From Clostridia bacterium (GTDB lineage: Bacteria; Bacillota; Clostridia; Oscillospirales; UBA644), in NCBI GenBank assembly GCA_017623595.1, contig JAGAOU010000032.1, forward strand, positions 1 to 60,572: a DNA stretch of 60,572 nt, written 5' to 3'. Both the position numbers and the translations under genes were made by a program. Within the stretch, counting starts at the first letter, position 1, and each line of letters starts with the position of its first letter. This document shows, in pieces, positions 18,550 through 28,137 of this stretch. The notes beneath the pieces were generated by a model. It was not told the origin of the DNA. It saw only the letters and a program-made list of their open reading frames with translations, and made no database searches.

Positions 18550-18578
18550 GTTCGGGGGAAGAATTTCTTCCCCCGAAC
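18550..18578 (-). terminator. Perfect 14-bp hairpin after array gene H
   Basis: The arms are GTTCGGGGGAAGAA and its exact complement with one central base. It lies eight bases after the H stop codon. The minus strand continues GTGTAAAAAC, so there is no T-run, but the stem is strong enough to protect or partly end the upstream transcript. Confidence 0.6.
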
Positions 18579-18586
18579 AAGAACTA

Positions 18587-19948
18587 TTACTGATAATCAG
18601 CAATAAAAGCACGAACCTTATAGAAGTCACGCTCCGTATCACAATTGTCACCGTCAAACACGTCAAACCAGATTTCCGTGTACTTATAGACCTTCGTGCC
18701 GCCCTCTTCCACATAGCGGAACACGCGAATCTTGTCGGTATTATGCTTCGCGGTAGTGTTCTTCGTATCAGCAATGGTCATAGCGGTAACCCCATCGGGG
18801 AACGTATTGATACTCTTGACATTGCCCTTATTGATGTCTGCCTTGCCATCATATTCGTATGTAATGGAATCGGTGGTTTTGTTGTACTGAGCAACATTGC
18901 TGCCTGTCAGCCACATAACATCGGGATTGTTGAACATCACGGAAAGGTCATGACCGCCGCCGAACTTAATGTTGGCCTTCTTTTTCAGGGTCAGCGTGGG
19001 CGCCTGACGGGTACCGCCGACGGTGTACTGGTTCAACTCAGGACTTCCCAAAGCCCAAAGGACCTCCTGCCGGGGATCCCACAGAACACCGTGGGCAGAA
19101 GCAAGGGGAACTTCCACAAAGTTGGTATCATCCTTGGAGGTGGCACTGTAGATACGCAAAACCGCCTTGGAGTTGTCTCCGTTTCCGGATGCGGCTACGG
19201 CAATCAAGCCGTTGGGAAGAATTTCAATGGAGTGAGGACCGTATCCCTTCATGTCGGCGCTGAACAGACATTTCCCCGAGGGATATTCAACCAAAGCGAC
19301 CAAACCGGAGGAGGAGGTCACGCCAACTACAGCACCGCCCCAAGCATCGCAAACACGGAGACGGACATCATCCAAACGGTTGGCACAAAGTTTTCTGTGC
19401 GTTGCAGGCATATCCTTGTGATCATATACCGTCCACTGCCACACAATGGCAGCGTCGGAAGAAGGATTCTCCGCATCCAAATCAATCACGACAATGGCAT
19501 CGTTCAACTGATCGGTGATGGCAAGGAAATGCCCTGCACGCAACTCGTCCACGGTGGGCGCCTTCACCGCATCCTCATCGGGCTCGGTGTCGGTGGTGGT
19601 GGAGGTGGAGGGAGTGGTGGTATCGGTATCGGTGGAGGTTTCGGAAGAAGCCTCGGAAGAAGTATCGGTAGCAGTATCCGTGTTGGTGTCGGTGGAAGCA
19701 CTGTCAGAGGAGACTTCGTCGGTTTCGGTCTCGGTCACCTCGGAGGACACGGTGGAAGAGACTTCGGAATCGCTGTCGGAATCGGTGTTGGTCTCGGTCT
19801 GACTCAGTGTGGAGGAAGAGACATCGGTGGAGGTGTCGGTCACAACAACATCACTTTCCCCCGTAGAAGCATCGGGCTCGGAGCCGGTGCAGGCAAACAA
19901 GGAAAAAACAAGCAAAACACTTAAGATCATCGCAAAAATTCGTTTCAT
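18587..19948 (-). CDS. Array paralogue H: beta-propeller-like lipoprotein with about 110-residue Ser/Thr/Asp/Glu linker
   Basis: The 453-residue product is the longest of the family. After lipobox Cys20 comes about 110 residues of Ser, Thr, Asp, Glu and Val with units like TDTSTD, SDSDSEVSS and STDTNTDTATDTSS. Then comes the core (ITDQLNDAIVVIDLD, GPHSIEILPNG, SAHGVLWDP, GGHDLSVMFNNPDVMWLTG) and the end FYKVRAFIADYQ. The linker DNA (about 19560-19860) is a degenerate repeat of GGTATCGGTGGA-type units, prone to slippage. The ATG at 19948 was chosen over an earlier in-frame start because AGAGGA precedes it and the signal peptide begins there. Confidence 0.85.
   Translation of the reverse strand: MKRIFAMILSVLLVFSLFACTGSEPDASTGESDVVVTDTSTDVSSSTLSQTETNTDSDSDSEVSSTVSSEVTETETDEVSSDSASTDTNTDTATDTSSEASSETSTDTDTTTPSTSTTTDTEPDEDAVKAPTVDELRAGHFLAITDQLNDAIVVIDLDAENPSSDAAIVWQWTVYDHKDMPATHRKLCANRLDDVRLRVCDAWGGAVVGVTSSSGLVALVEYPSGKCLFSADMKGYGPHSIEILPNGLIAVAASGNGDNSKAVLRIYSATSKDDTNFVEVPLASAHGVLWDPRQEVLWALGSPELNQYTVGGTRQAPTLTLKKKANIKFGGGHDLSVMFNNPDVMWLTGSNVAQYNKTTDSITYEYDGKADINKGNVKSINTFPDGVTAMTIADTKNTTAKHNTDKIRVFRYVEEGGTKVYKYTEIWFDVFDGDNCDTERDFYKVRAFIADYQ
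19560..19860 (-). repeat. Degenerate coding repeat in the H linker
   Basis: Short units related to TCGGTGTCGGTGGAGG recur in-frame and encode Ser-Thr-Asp blocks. Shorter versions occur in A, B, C, D, I, K and in the carboxypeptidase gene at 45400-45560. They are low-complexity coding sequence, not a CRISPR array: unit length and spacing are irregular. Confidence 0.75.
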
Positions 19949-19961
19949 AACTGTTCCTCTT

Positions 19962-21092
19962 TTATTGGTAATTTTTATTGAAAGGCTGAACCTTATAGAA
20001 CTCTCGGTCTTCGAAATAAACATTGGTCACCTTGGGCTGCAGTTGCTTCACCTTACCTTTGGACCATTCGATGGTCACAATACGGAATCCGCCGCAGGAC
20101 CAATCGTAGGCGGTTTTTCCGCCAAAGCCGGCAACGGTTTCCACTACCGTTCCGTCCGAGAAGGATGCAATGCCCTTAATACTGTTGGCATTGTAAGCAG
20201 CAAAGCGATTGAAGGACTGGGTCAGGGTTTCGGTTTCGGTATCAAACTGCCAAAGCTTGCCTGCGGTCACCCAATATTTCCCGGGCTGACCGTAAACAGG
20301 AGAAAAGGCATGTCCCGAGGCATCCTTGCCGCCGAAATCATCTCCTGTTCCGTTAATACGAACCAAGCGTGCGTTTTTGGTACCCTCGCCCTCCACCTTA
20401 CAGGCAAAAACCTGCGTGAATTCCAAAACCCAAAGCCATTCGTTTTCGGGATCCCACTGCACACCGTGACCGCTGGGGACAAAAATGTGATGGGAGGGCT
20501 TGGTTACTCCTGCGGAAAGAGGAACGATGGAAAGCTTCCCTGTCGTCGAACCGGAGGAGCAGGCGACAACAATATCGCCGCTGTTGGGAAGAAGCTCGAT
20601 GGAGTGGGGGCCGTCGCCGATTTTATATTCCCACAGAAGAGATTTCTTCTCATAGTCGATGACCCCTGCCCAGCCGCTGGAGGAGCAGGCAATCATAACG
20701 TCCTTTTTGTAGTAGGGGGAATAGCGGATCTTGGCAGAGTCAATCCCGGCACCGGGCTTGATCTTGCAATTGGGGTCATCGTCCGCATCCCATTCCCAAA
20801 CAAGGGCAACATCGTCATCCACCAGCTTTTTGAAGTCCCCGTCGCAGAGATCCAGATCATAAACCACAATGCTGTGAGCCCGGATATCCGTGGCAATAAA
20901 CAGATGATCGATGGAATCGTCGTACCCCTTCACCTCGGTCTTTCCATTGTCGGTGGAGGTGGAAGAAGAGGTGTCGGTAGACCCCTGAGTCTCTTGGGAA
21001 GAGGTGTCGGAGGGTGTCTCTCCGTTGCCGCCGCAAGCAACCAACCCAAAAACCATAACAAAGAGAAGGAGCATGGCGAAAAATCGTTTCAT
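19962..21092 (-). CDS. Array paralogue I: beta-propeller-like lipoprotein
   Basis: The 376-residue product has lipobox LVAC (Cys20), a linker of about 30 residues (SSQETQGSTDTSSSTSTD), and a core with subgroup features shared with J and K. These are IKPGAGIDSAKIRYSPYYKK, CSSSGWAGVIDYEKKSLLWE, GPHSIELLPNSGDIVVACSS, PSGHGVQWDP and FSPVYGQPGKYWVTAG. The C-terminus FYKVQPFNKNYQ is standard. It lies 13 bases before H and 33 bases after J. GHGVQWDP deviates from the usual AHGVLWDP. Confidence 0.84.
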   Translation of the reverse strand: MKRFFAMLLLFVMVFGLVACGGNGETPSDTSSQETQGSTDTSSSTSTDNGKTEVKGYDDSIDHLFIATDIRAHSIVVYDLDLCDGDFKKLVDDDVALVWEWDADDDPNCKIKPGAGIDSAKIRYSPYYKKDVMIACSSSGWAGVIDYEKKSLLWEYKIGDGPHSIELLPNSGDIVVACSSGSTTGKLSIVPLSAGVTKPSHHIFVPSGHGVQWDPENEWLWVLEFTQVFACKVEGEGTKNARLVRINGTGDDFGGKDASGHAFSPVYGQPGKYWVTAGKLWQFDTETETLTQSFNRFAAYNANSIKGIASFSDGTVVETVAGFGGKTAYDWSCGGFRIVTIEWSKGKVKQLQPKVTNVYFEDREFYKVQPFNKNYQ

Positions 21093-21125
21093 AGACACGT
21101 GTCCTTTCTGTTCTTTTGGATTACT

Positions 21126-22163
21126 TTAATGATAGTCTTCCGAGAAGACATGAATCTTATAGGTTTGACTTCCTTTCCGATGGGGAATCATAATATCGGT
21201 CAGAAGATAGGTTCCGTCCTCATTTTTTGCCGAGGGATACAGAATACGGAACTGAGAAGAACGGTAGGTCCCCGTCCCCCCCTGATCGTCGGCGGTCAGA
21301 ATCATGGACCCGTCGGGGAACCACGCAATGCCCTTCACCTTCACGCCCCAATACTTGGCAGAAAGGGACATGGAATCCGTGAGGGTGTTCTCGTTGCCGT
21401 CAAAGAGGAACAGTCGGGAGCCGGTGGAAACCCAATAAAGACCGGGATGACCGTATACGGGAGAAAGGTCATGTCCACCCCCGTCGGAAAGGTTCAGCCC
21501 CATGCCGGAAATCTTGGTCAGTTTGCCGTCCGCCGCCGTGCAGGCGATAATTTCCTGCCCACCCAGGACCCAAATCACCTCATTGGTGGGATCCCAGCAG
21601 ATGCCGTGGGCAGAATCCAAATCCAAAGAAGCGGAGGGCTTGTTTTTACCCTTGGAAAGCTCGTAATAGAGCACCTTTCCGTTGGCGGAGTTGCTGTTGC
21701 CGGAGCAGGCAACCACCATATCACCGTTGGGAAGCATCTCCACGGAATGAGGACCGTTGCCCGGATTGTCCTCAAAAAGGACTTCCTTGGTCATGTAGTC
21801 CACCGCACCGACCCAACCGCCGGATCCGCAAAAGATCACAACCTGCCGCTTCCAGCAAGTGGAGTAGCGGAAGCCCGCCTCGTCCATGGTCACCTTCTGA
21901 CCTTTGATCTTAGCGCCGGTAGCCTTTTCGGTGTCCCATTCCCAGATGATGCACTTGGAAATATCAATATTGGCAGGGTCGTCACCCATGTCCAAATCCG
22001 CAATCAAAATCTTGGTGGCGGAATCATCCATGATCACCTTGTGATCCACGGCAGGATCCCAACCCTTTACCGTATTGGTTTCTTCGGGAGACTCCGATTC
22101 TCCGCACGCCGCAAGGGAAAAGAGAAGACATGCGCACATCAGAAGCAAAAGGATCTTTTTCAT
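21126..22163 (-). CDS. Array paralogue J: beta-propeller-like lipoprotein
   Basis: The 345-residue product has lipobox LAAC (Cys20) and a short spacer before the core. It is the closest relative of K. Both share DHKVIMDDSATKILIADLDM-type openings, CGSGGWVGAVDYMTKEVLFE, GPHSVEMLPNGDMVVACSGN, AHGICWDPTNEVIWVLGG, and a distinctive C-terminus IMIPHRKGSQTYKIHVFSED that replaces the YYKVR ending of other copies. Its last residue is His instead of Gln. It lies 18 bases after K, with GAGGT before its ATG. Confidence 0.84.
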   Translation of the reverse strand: MKKILLLLMCACLLFSLAACGESESPEETNTVKGWDPAVDHKVIMDDSATKILIADLDMGDDPANIDISKCIIWEWDTEKATGAKIKGQKVTMDEAGFRYSTCWKRQVVIFCGSGGWVGAVDYMTKEVLFEDNPGNGPHSVEMLPNGDMVVACSGNSNSANGKVLYYELSKGKNKPSASLDLDSAHGICWDPTNEVIWVLGGQEIIACTAADGKLTKISGMGLNLSDGGGHDLSPVYGHPGLYWVSTGSRLFLFDGNENTLTDSMSLSAKYWGVKVKGIAWFPDGSMILTADDQGGTGTYRSSQFRILYPSAKNEDGTYLLTDIMIPHRKGSQTYKIHVFSEDYH

Positions 22164-22181
22164 CGCTTGTTACCTCATGGA

Positions 22182-23333
22182 TTACTGATAATCCTTACTC
22201 AGCGTATGGATCTTATAGGTCTGACTGCCCTCACGATGGGGGATCATAATCTTTTTGACCGTAACCTGCTTTACCTTCCCCGTGGAATATCCGAGATACA
22301 TAAAGCGAAGCTGAGAGGAACGGTAGGTGCCGGTACCGCCCTGATCGTGAGCAGTAGTAATCATGGTGCCGTCGGCAAACCACGCAATTCCCTTCACGCT
22401 CTTGCCGTTATAAGAAGCGGAACGCTGAAAGCTCTTGGAGATCGTTCCTTCGTTGGCATCAAACAGCATAATGCAGCTTCCGCCGGAAACATAATACTTC
22501 CCGGGCTGACCGTAAACGGGAACCATATCATGGCCACTGCTTTCACCGATAGCCTTCAAAGATGCACCCATGCCGCCGACCTTGGTAATCTTGCCGTCCT
22601 TGACCGTGCAGCCGATGATCTCGTCGCCGCCGAGAACCCAGATAATCTCATTGGTGGGATCCCAGCAAACGCCGTGGGCAGACTTCAAAGGAACATTGGA
22701 GCCGGGGGTGGTTTTTCCCTCGGAAAGAGGATAGTGCAGAACGCGACCGTCGGAGGTAGAGCTGTTGCCGGAGCAGGCAACCACCAGATCCCCATTGGGA
22801 AGAAGCTCAACGGAGTGAGGACCGTAGCCCGGCTTATGCTCAAAGAGAACCTCTTTAGTCTCATAATCAATAATCCCGACCCAACCGCCGGAGCCGCTGA
22901 AGATCACAACGTCCTTTTTCCAATACGAAGAGTAGCGCAGATTAGACTCGTCAATGCGCAGATCCTTTCCCTGCACCTGGGCACCCTTGGCGTCGGCAGA
23001 ATCCCATTCCCAGATGATACAATCCTCAATGACAATGTCTTCGGGATCTTCGCCGCAAAGATTCAGGTCGGCGATCAGAATACGGGTTCCGGAATCGTCC
23101 ATAATAACCTTGTGTTCCATGTTGGGATCGTACAGTTGCACCGCAGGCTTTTCGTCGGTGGAAGAGGAATCCGAGCCCTCGGAATCGGTCTGCGTCGCAG
23201 AATCGGTTCCTACGGAGGATTCACTGTCAACAGAGGAAGGCTCTGTATTGGAGGGTGTCTCCTCCGTTCCGCCGCAGGCCACAAGTCCCACGGTCAAAAC
23301 CAGGCACAACAACAGTGCAAAAAATCTTTTCAT
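22182..23333 (-). CDS. Array paralogue K: beta-propeller-like lipoprotein
   Basis: The 383-residue product has lipobox LVAC (Cys20), a linker of about 45 residues, and a core nearly parallel to J (GSGGWVGIIDYETKEVLFE, GPHSVELLPNGDLVVACSGN, AHGVCWDPTNEIIWVLGG, SGHDMVPVYGQPGKYYVSGG, end MIPHREGSQTYKIHTLSKDYQ). It is the first gene of the array, only 31 bases after the RNA methyltransferase gene. That spacer contains AAAGGAG but no clear promoter, so the array probably begins as read-through from the methyltransferase transcript. Confidence 0.84.
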   Translation of the reverse strand: MKRFFALLLCLVLTVGLVACGGTEETPSNTEPSSVDSESSVGTDSATQTDSEGSDSSSTDEKPAVQLYDPNMEHKVIMDDSGTRILIADLNLCGEDPEDIVIEDCIIWEWDSADAKGAQVQGKDLRIDESNLRYSSYWKKDVVIFSGSGGWVGIIDYETKEVLFEHKPGYGPHSVELLPNGDLVVACSGNSSTSDGRVLHYPLSEGKTTPGSNVPLKSAHGVCWDPTNEIIWVLGGDEIIGCTVKDGKITKVGGMGASLKAIGESSGHDMVPVYGQPGKYYVSGGSCIMLFDANEGTISKSFQRSASYNGKSVKGIAWFADGTMITTAHDQGGTGTYRSSQLRFMYLGYSTGKVKQVTVKKIMIPHREGSQTYKIHTLSKDYQ

Positions 23334-23364
23334 AACACAAACTCCTTTATATAGTTAATAATAT

Positions 23365-24528
23365 TTAATTTGAACCGGCAGGATTTCCCATATCTTTGGG
23401 AGGACGGGGCGGCTTGGGCCCGGGATACTGATAATACTGGCAGGGGATGCGGCCATTGAAAAGTTTACGGCGCTTTTCCGCCTTTTTGCCGAAAAGGCGT
23501 TCAAATTCGGGGTGGGCGGTTATAATGTAATAGGACCAGGTATCCAAAGAGCGGAACACCTTGCCCATATCCCGATAAAGGGCTTGCACCTCTTCCTCCT
23601 GCCCCAGTCGTTCTCCGTAGGGAGGGTTGGTCAGAATGAATCCGTAGGATTCGGAGGAGGTAAATTTCCGCATGTCGGCGCGTTCAAAGCGAACCGCTCC
23701 TTCCACTCCCGCCAGGCGGGCGCAGGAAGCGGAAACATCGGCAGCCTTGGCGTCAATGTCCCTGCCGAAAATTGTGATCTCCTTGGCAGGACGAATCAGA
23801 TCCATGGCCTCCTGTCGTGCCTCGGCAAAGGCGGAGGCAAAGGCGGGCCATTGCTCGGCCACAAAGGTGCGGGTAAGACCGGGAGCACGGTTTTCGGCAA
23901 TGAGAGCGGCTTCGATGGGAATGGTTCCCGTGCCGCACATGGGATCCACCAGAATCCGTCCGGGCTTCCAGAAGGTAAGATCAATCAGCGCTGCCGCCAT
24001 GGTCTCCTTCAGAGGCGCTTCCCCCGCAATCTTGCGGTACCCACGTTTGTGAAGCCCCGCCCCCGTGGTGTCCAGCGTAACAGTGACAATGTCCTTCAGA
24101 AGAGAAACCTCCAAACGGTAAAGGGCTCCGGTTTCCTCAAAAAAGTCCCGATGATAGGTCTGCTTCAATTTCTCCACCACCGCTTTTTTTGCGATGGCCT
24201 GACAATCGGAGATGCTGAACAGGGTGGATTTTACCGAACGTCCATCCATGGGAAAACGGGCATCCTCGGGTAACCAATCCCCCCAGGGAATCGCCTTCAC
24301 GCCCTGAAACAGCTCCTCAAAGGTGACCGCCTTAAAGCGGGCAAGGCAGATCTGAACCCGAGCGGCGGTACGCAGCCAAAGATTCGCCCGCGCCACACCC
24401 TTTTCATCTCCCGAAAAGTAAACCCTTCCGTCCTCGGTGCGGGTGTCCTCAAAGCCGAGACGGTTCAGTTCCCGTGCAGTAACAGCTTCCAGTCCGAAAG
24501 CGGAAGGAGCAATAAGATCATAGACCAT
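23365..24528 (-). CDS. THUMP-domain class I RNA methyltransferase (RlmL/YpsC type)
   Basis: The 387-residue enzyme transfers methyl from S-adenosylmethionine to guanine N2 in 23S rRNA or a similar RNA. It has an N-terminal ferredoxin-like/THUMP region (about 1-160) and a Rossmann methyltransferase. SAM motif I is VDPMCGTGTIPIEAA and the catalytic motif IV is LTNPPYGERLG. The length matches the monofunctional Gram-positive YpsC class, not the two-domain E. coli RlmKL. The C-terminus ends in Pro/Arg-rich GPKPPRPPKDMGN. It leads into the propeller array. Confidence 0.93.
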   Translation of the reverse strand: MVYDLIAPSAFGLEAVTARELNRLGFEDTRTEDGRVYFSGDEKGVARANLWLRTAARVQICLARFKAVTFEELFQGVKAIPWGDWLPEDARFPMDGRSVKSTLFSISDCQAIAKKAVVEKLKQTYHRDFFEETGALYRLEVSLLKDIVTVTLDTTGAGLHKRGYRKIAGEAPLKETMAAALIDLTFWKPGRILVDPMCGTGTIPIEAALIAENRAPGLTRTFVAEQWPAFASAFAEARQEAMDLIRPAKEITIFGRDIDAKAADVSASCARLAGVEGAVRFERADMRKFTSSESYGFILTNPPYGERLGQEEEVQALYRDMGKVFRSLDTWSYYIITAHPEFERLFGKKAEKRRKLFNGRIPCQYYQYPGPKPPRPPKDMGNPAGSN

Positions 24529-24564
24529 AGGTTTCCTCGCGCGTATCTAATATGTGTATATTAA

Positions 24565-24593
24565 ATAATACCACAAAACAAGAGGAATTGCAA
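24565..24593 (-). promoter_or_regulatory. Promoter of the RNA methyltransferase (and possibly array genes K-H)
   Basis: Minus strand reads TTGCAA, 17 bases, TATTAT, about 40 bases before the start codon. Confidence 0.75.
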
Positions 24594-24769
24594 TAACACT
24601 TACAAAAACGTTCTTCTTTTGTCGGTTTTTTTTAATATTTTTACTCATACACCGATGGTATGGTGAATATACATAAAAACGGAGGCTCGTTTTTGTGCAA
24701 TATGACAAAGAGGCGCCTTACATTTTGTGAATTTTATTGAAATTATATAGTTCTTTTCCCAAAAACCTA

Positions 24770-24798
24770 TTGAAAAATCGATTTGAATGTGCTATAAT
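24770..24798 (+). promoter_or_regulatory. Promoter of the glycogen operon
   Basis: TTGAAA, 17 bases, TATAAT; the transcript would carry a leader of about 60 bases with a small GGAAA/TTTCC hairpin. Confidence 0.85.
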
Positions 24799-24865
24799 AA
24801 GACTGCAAGGAAGGAAAACTTTCCAATGTTTATACACATCGCACAAAAAAGGAGGATGCCGAAGA

Positions 24866-26833
24866 ATGCAAACGAACGATCTGCCAATCTATCTGTTCCG
24901 TCAAGGAACCAACTTTGAAAGCTATCGCTTCTTCGGAGCCCATCCTGCGGAAAAAGGCAAACAAAAGGGCTATCGCTTTCGGGTCTGGGCAGACAATGCG
25001 GCTCAGATTTCGGTGATCGGCTCCTTCAATGACTGGAACCCCGCCGCCGCGCCTATGGAGTGTGAGCGAGGTATTTGGGAAGTTTTTATCCCCGGCGTAA
25101 AAAAATACGACAAATATAAATACCGAATTCTCTCCAAGCAGGGAGAGGTGCTGGAAAAGGCAGATCCCTTCGCCTTCCATTCGGGATGGGGTGTGGAGAC
25201 CGAATCCCGCATTTTTGACATCAACGGCTACGAATGGCATGACCGCAACTGGTGTGATTTCCGCAAAAAGACCAATCCCTACCGCAGCCCCATGAACATC
25301 TACGAGGTCCATGCAGGCTCCTGGCGACGGTATGCCGACGGCAATCCATTTTCCTATCGAAAGCTGGCGGAGGAACTGATCCCCTACGCACGGGAAATGG
25401 GCTATACCCATATTGAACTTCTCCCCATCACAGAGCATCCGTTGGAGGAATCCTGGGGCTATCAGTGTTGCGGATATTTTGCCCCCACCTCCCGCTTTGG
25501 CACCCCCCACGACTTTATGTATTTTGTGGACGAGTGTCACAGACAAGGGCTGGGCGTCATTTTGGACTGGGTTCCATCCCATTATCCCAAGGATGCCCAC
25601 GGGCTCTATCGGTTCGACGGAGATTTTCAGTACGATTATAAAGATCCCGCAAAGAGGGAGCAACCCCAATGGGGTACTGCGGTCTTTGACTACGGTCGTC
25701 CCGAGGTGCAATCCTTCCTCATTTCATCTGCGTTGTATTGGCTGAAGGAGTACCACGTGGACGGTCTTCGGGTAGACGCCGTCACCTCCATGCTCTACCT
25801 CAGCTTCGGCAAGGAGTTTGAGTTGCGCAACGCCGAAGGCGGAGAGGAAAACAAGGAAGCTGTCGCCTTCCTGCAAAAGCTGAACCAAGCCGTTCAGGAT
25901 AATGTTCCCGACGCGATCATGATTGCAGAGGAATCCACCTCCTGGCAGAAGGTCACCAAGAATCCCGATCAGGGCGGTCTCGGATTCCATTTCAAGTGGA
26001 ACATGGGCTGGATGAACGACATTCTCGACTACATCGAACTGGACCCCTTCTTCCGCAAGGATCATCATAATTATCTGACCTTTTCCTTCATGTATGCCTT
26101 CTCGGAAAACTACGTTTTGCCAATTTCCCACGATGAGGTGGTTCACGGCAAAAAGTCCCTTTTGGACAAGATTCCGGGTCCCTATGAAAACAAATTTGCA
26201 GGCTTCCGCGCCTTTTTGAGTTATATGTACACCCACCCGGGCAAAAAGCTTTTGTTCATGGGATCGGAATACGGTCCCTTCCGGGAATGGGACTACGAAA
26301 ACGAGCTGGAATGGTTCATGCTGGACTACGAGCCTCACCGCAAGCTGAAGGAATTCACTCGGGCACTGAATCTGTTCTACCTTGCCCATCCTGCCCTATG
26401 GGAGGAGGATTGCTCCCCCGAGGGATTCCAATGGATCTCCCCCGACGATAACCGCAACAATGTGGTGGTTTTCCAACGGAAATGCAAGGAAGAGGAATTG
26501 GTGATTGCCGTCAACTTCGCTCCCCAGCGCTGGGAGAATTACCGCTTTGGGCTTCCCGAGGCAGGGAATTACGATGAGATTTTCTCCTCCGACGATCCCG
26601 CCTTCGGAGGCAACGGAATCCGCAATGGAGGCCTCACCGCAGAACCCGTTCCCATGCACGGGAAAGAATTCTCTGTGGCGGTGACACTCCCCCCCCTGGG
26701 CACCATCGTGCTGAAGCACCGCCCCGCGGAAGAGACGCCCCGCATCGATCCCCCGAAAAAACCATCGGTCAAAAAAGTCTCCCAAAAGCCGAGGACAACA
26801 CCCCGTCCCCGCGCATCAAAAAACAACCAATAA
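24866..26833 (+). CDS. glgB: 1,4-alpha-glucan branching enzyme
   Basis: GlgB cuts alpha-1,4 glucan chains and rejoins them as alpha-1,6 branches. The 655-residue protein has an N-terminal CBM48 (about 25-130: [24 protein letters not shown]), the GH13 barrel with [12 protein letters not shown] (nucleophile Asp), IAEEST (acid Glu) and SHDEVVHG, and a C-terminal beta domain. It ends in a Pro/Lys-rich tail (about 35 residues). The ATG at 24866 follows AAGGAGG. A longer in-frame start at 24737 would lie upstream of the promoter. It is the first gene of the operon. Confidence 0.96.
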   Translation: MQTNDLPIYLFRQGTNFESYRFFGAHPAEKGKQKGYRFRVWADNAAQISVIGSFNDWNPAAAPMECERGIWEVFIPGVKKYDKYKYRILSKQGEVLEKADPFAFHSGWGVETESRIFDINGYEWHDRNWCDFRKKTNPYRSPMNIYEVHAGSWRRYADGNPFSYRKLAEELIPYAREMGYTHIELLPITEHPLEESWGYQCCGYFAPTSRFGTPHDFMYFVDECHRQGLGVILDWVPSHYPKDAHGLYRFDGDFQYDYKDPAKREQPQWGTAVFDYGRPEVQSFLISSALYWLKEYHVDGLRVDAVTSMLYLSFGKEFELRNAEGGEENKEAVAFLQKLNQAVQDNVPDAIMIAEESTSWQKVTKNPDQGGLGFHFKWNMGWMNDILDYIELDPFFRKDHHNYLTFSFMYAFSENYVLPISHDEVVHGKKSLLDKIPGPYENKFAGFRAFLSYMYTHPGKKLLFMGSEYGPFREWDYENELEWFMLDYEPHRKLKEFTRALNLFYLAHPALWEEDCSPEGFQWISPDDNRNNVVVFQRKCKEEELVIAVNFAPQRWENYRFGLPEAGNYDEIFSSDDPAFGGNGIRNGGLTAEPVPMHGKEFSVAVTLPPLGTIVLKHRPAEETPRIDPPKKPSVKKVSQKPRTTPRPRASKNNQ

Positions 26834-26916
26834 ACAAAAAAATAAACGGCGTGCCGACCGAGAGGCGAATCTCACCGCCCGACCGGCCCCGCGACAAAAA
26901 GAGGAGGGTCCCCGTA

Positions 26917-28137
26917 ATGATCCAAAAGAAAAAATGCATTGCGATGCTTCTCGCCGGAGGACAAGGAAGTCGCCTGAAAGTCCTGACGAAAAACGTCGCA
27001 AAGCCCGCTGTCCCCTTTGGGGCGAAGTTCCGTATCATCGACTTCCCCCTGTCCAACTGCATCAACTCCGACATTACCGTTGTCGGCGTGTTGACCCAAT
27101 ATCAGCCTTTGGTGCTTAACCGCTACATCCGCACCGGTTTGCCCTGGGATCTGGACCGTCTGTACGGCGGCGTGTATGTTCTGCCCCCCTACCAGCAGAA
27201 CAACGGCGCCCATTGGTACAAGGGCACCGCCAACGCCATTTATCAGAACTTTGCCTTCATTGAACAATATGAGCCCGAGCATGTGCTGATCCTTTCGGGT
27301 GACCATATCTACACCATGGACTATTCCAAGATGCTGGAAGCCCACGAACGGGCAAACGCAGACGCCACCGTGGCGGTCATCGATGTTCCCTGGGAGGAAG
27401 CCTCCCGCTTCGGCATCCTTGCCACCGATGAGGACGGCCGCATCACCGAATTCCAGGAAAAGCCCAAGGAACCCAAATCCAATCAGGCCTCCATGGGAAT
27501 CTACATTTTCAAATGGAGCAAGCTGAAGGAATATCTGGAACGGGACGAAGCCGACCCCAATTCCGACAATGACTTCGGCAAGAACATTATCCCCACCATG
27601 CTGGGCGAAGGCCAAAAGCTGTTCGCATATTCCTTCCACGGTTACTGGAAGGATGTGGGAACCATCGACAGTCTGTGGGAAGCAAACATGGACCTGATCT
27701 TCCACCCCGATCAGCTGAAGATCGACAATCCCGAATGGAAGATCTATGCCCGCAACCCCGTCTGTCCGCCCCATTACACCGGCGCAAAGGCCTCCATCTC
27801 CAACTCTATTGTCTCGGAAGGGGGCAACATCTGCGGAAAAGTGGAGGACTCGGTTATTTTCTTCAAGGTAGACCTGAAGGAAGATTCCGAGGTATATTCC
27901 TCCGTAGTCATGCAGCATGCGGTGGTGGAGCCGGGCGCAAAGGTATACAACGCCATCATCGGTGACGGCGCAATTATCAAGAAGGGAGCCGTTGTCGGCG
28001 CTCCCGCAGAGAAGGGCAAGGCCCCCGTCATCACCGTCATCGGTCCCAACAGCACCGTCAACGAAAACGAAACCGTTCCCGCCGGGGAGATCATCGACCG
28101 GGCCGAAGCGGGGAAAGAAGGTATCCGCAATGTCTAA
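26917..28137 (+). CDS. glgC: Glucose-1-phosphate adenylyltransferase, catalytic subunit
   Basis: GlgC makes ADP-glucose from ATP and glucose-1-phosphate, the committed step of glycogen synthesis. The 406-residue protein has the nucleotide-binding loop [23 protein letters not shown], the sugar-phosphate region [19 protein letters not shown], and a C-terminal left-handed beta-helix with hexapeptide repeats. The ATG at 26917 follows GAGGAGG. The last eight bases overlap glgD, so the two subunits are translationally coupled. Confidence 0.96.
   Translation: MIQKKKCIAMLLAGGQGSRLKVLTKNVAKPAVPFGAKFRIIDFPLSNCINSDITVVGVLTQYQPLVLNRYIRTGLPWDLDRLYGGVYVLPPYQQNNGAHWYKGTANAIYQNFAFIEQYEPEHVLILSGDHIYTMDYSKMLEAHERANADATVAVIDVPWEEASRFGILATDEDGRITEFQEKPKEPKSNQASMGIYIFKWSKLKEYLERDEADPNSDNDFGKNIIPTMLGEGQKLFAYSFHGYWKDVGTIDSLWEANMDLIFHPDQLKIDNPEWKIYARNPVCPPHYTGAKASISNSIVSEGGNICGKVEDSVIFFKVDLKEDSEVYSSVVMQHAVVEPGAKVYNAIIGDGAIIKKGAVVGAPAEKGKAPVITVIGPNSTVNENETVPAGEIIDRAEAGKEGIRNV

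Larger units (their letters stand above)
24529..24865. other. Divergent intergenic region with two promoters
   Basis: It holds the methyltransferase promoter (minus), the glgB promoter (plus) and a weak AAAAACG/CGTTTTT hairpin near 24675-24696. I see no gene: the short reading frames around 24700 lack a supported start. Confidence 0.6.

Noticed and set aside
19560-19860. Possible CRISPR array
   Set aside because: Repeat units are short, irregular and in frame with a Ser/Thr/Asp linker, with no spacers and no cas genes nearby.
19809-23354. 1181-residue plus-strand reading frame opposite array genes H-K
   Set aside because: It is open only because the minus-strand codon choice avoids complementary stops. 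It repeats in step with the paralogues and has no start signal.
24695-24740. Third copy of the LLKFxLWKD peptide upstream of glgB
   Set aside because: The short frames here (for example one starting MTKRRLTF) do not contain the core motif and lack the promoter-terminator layout.
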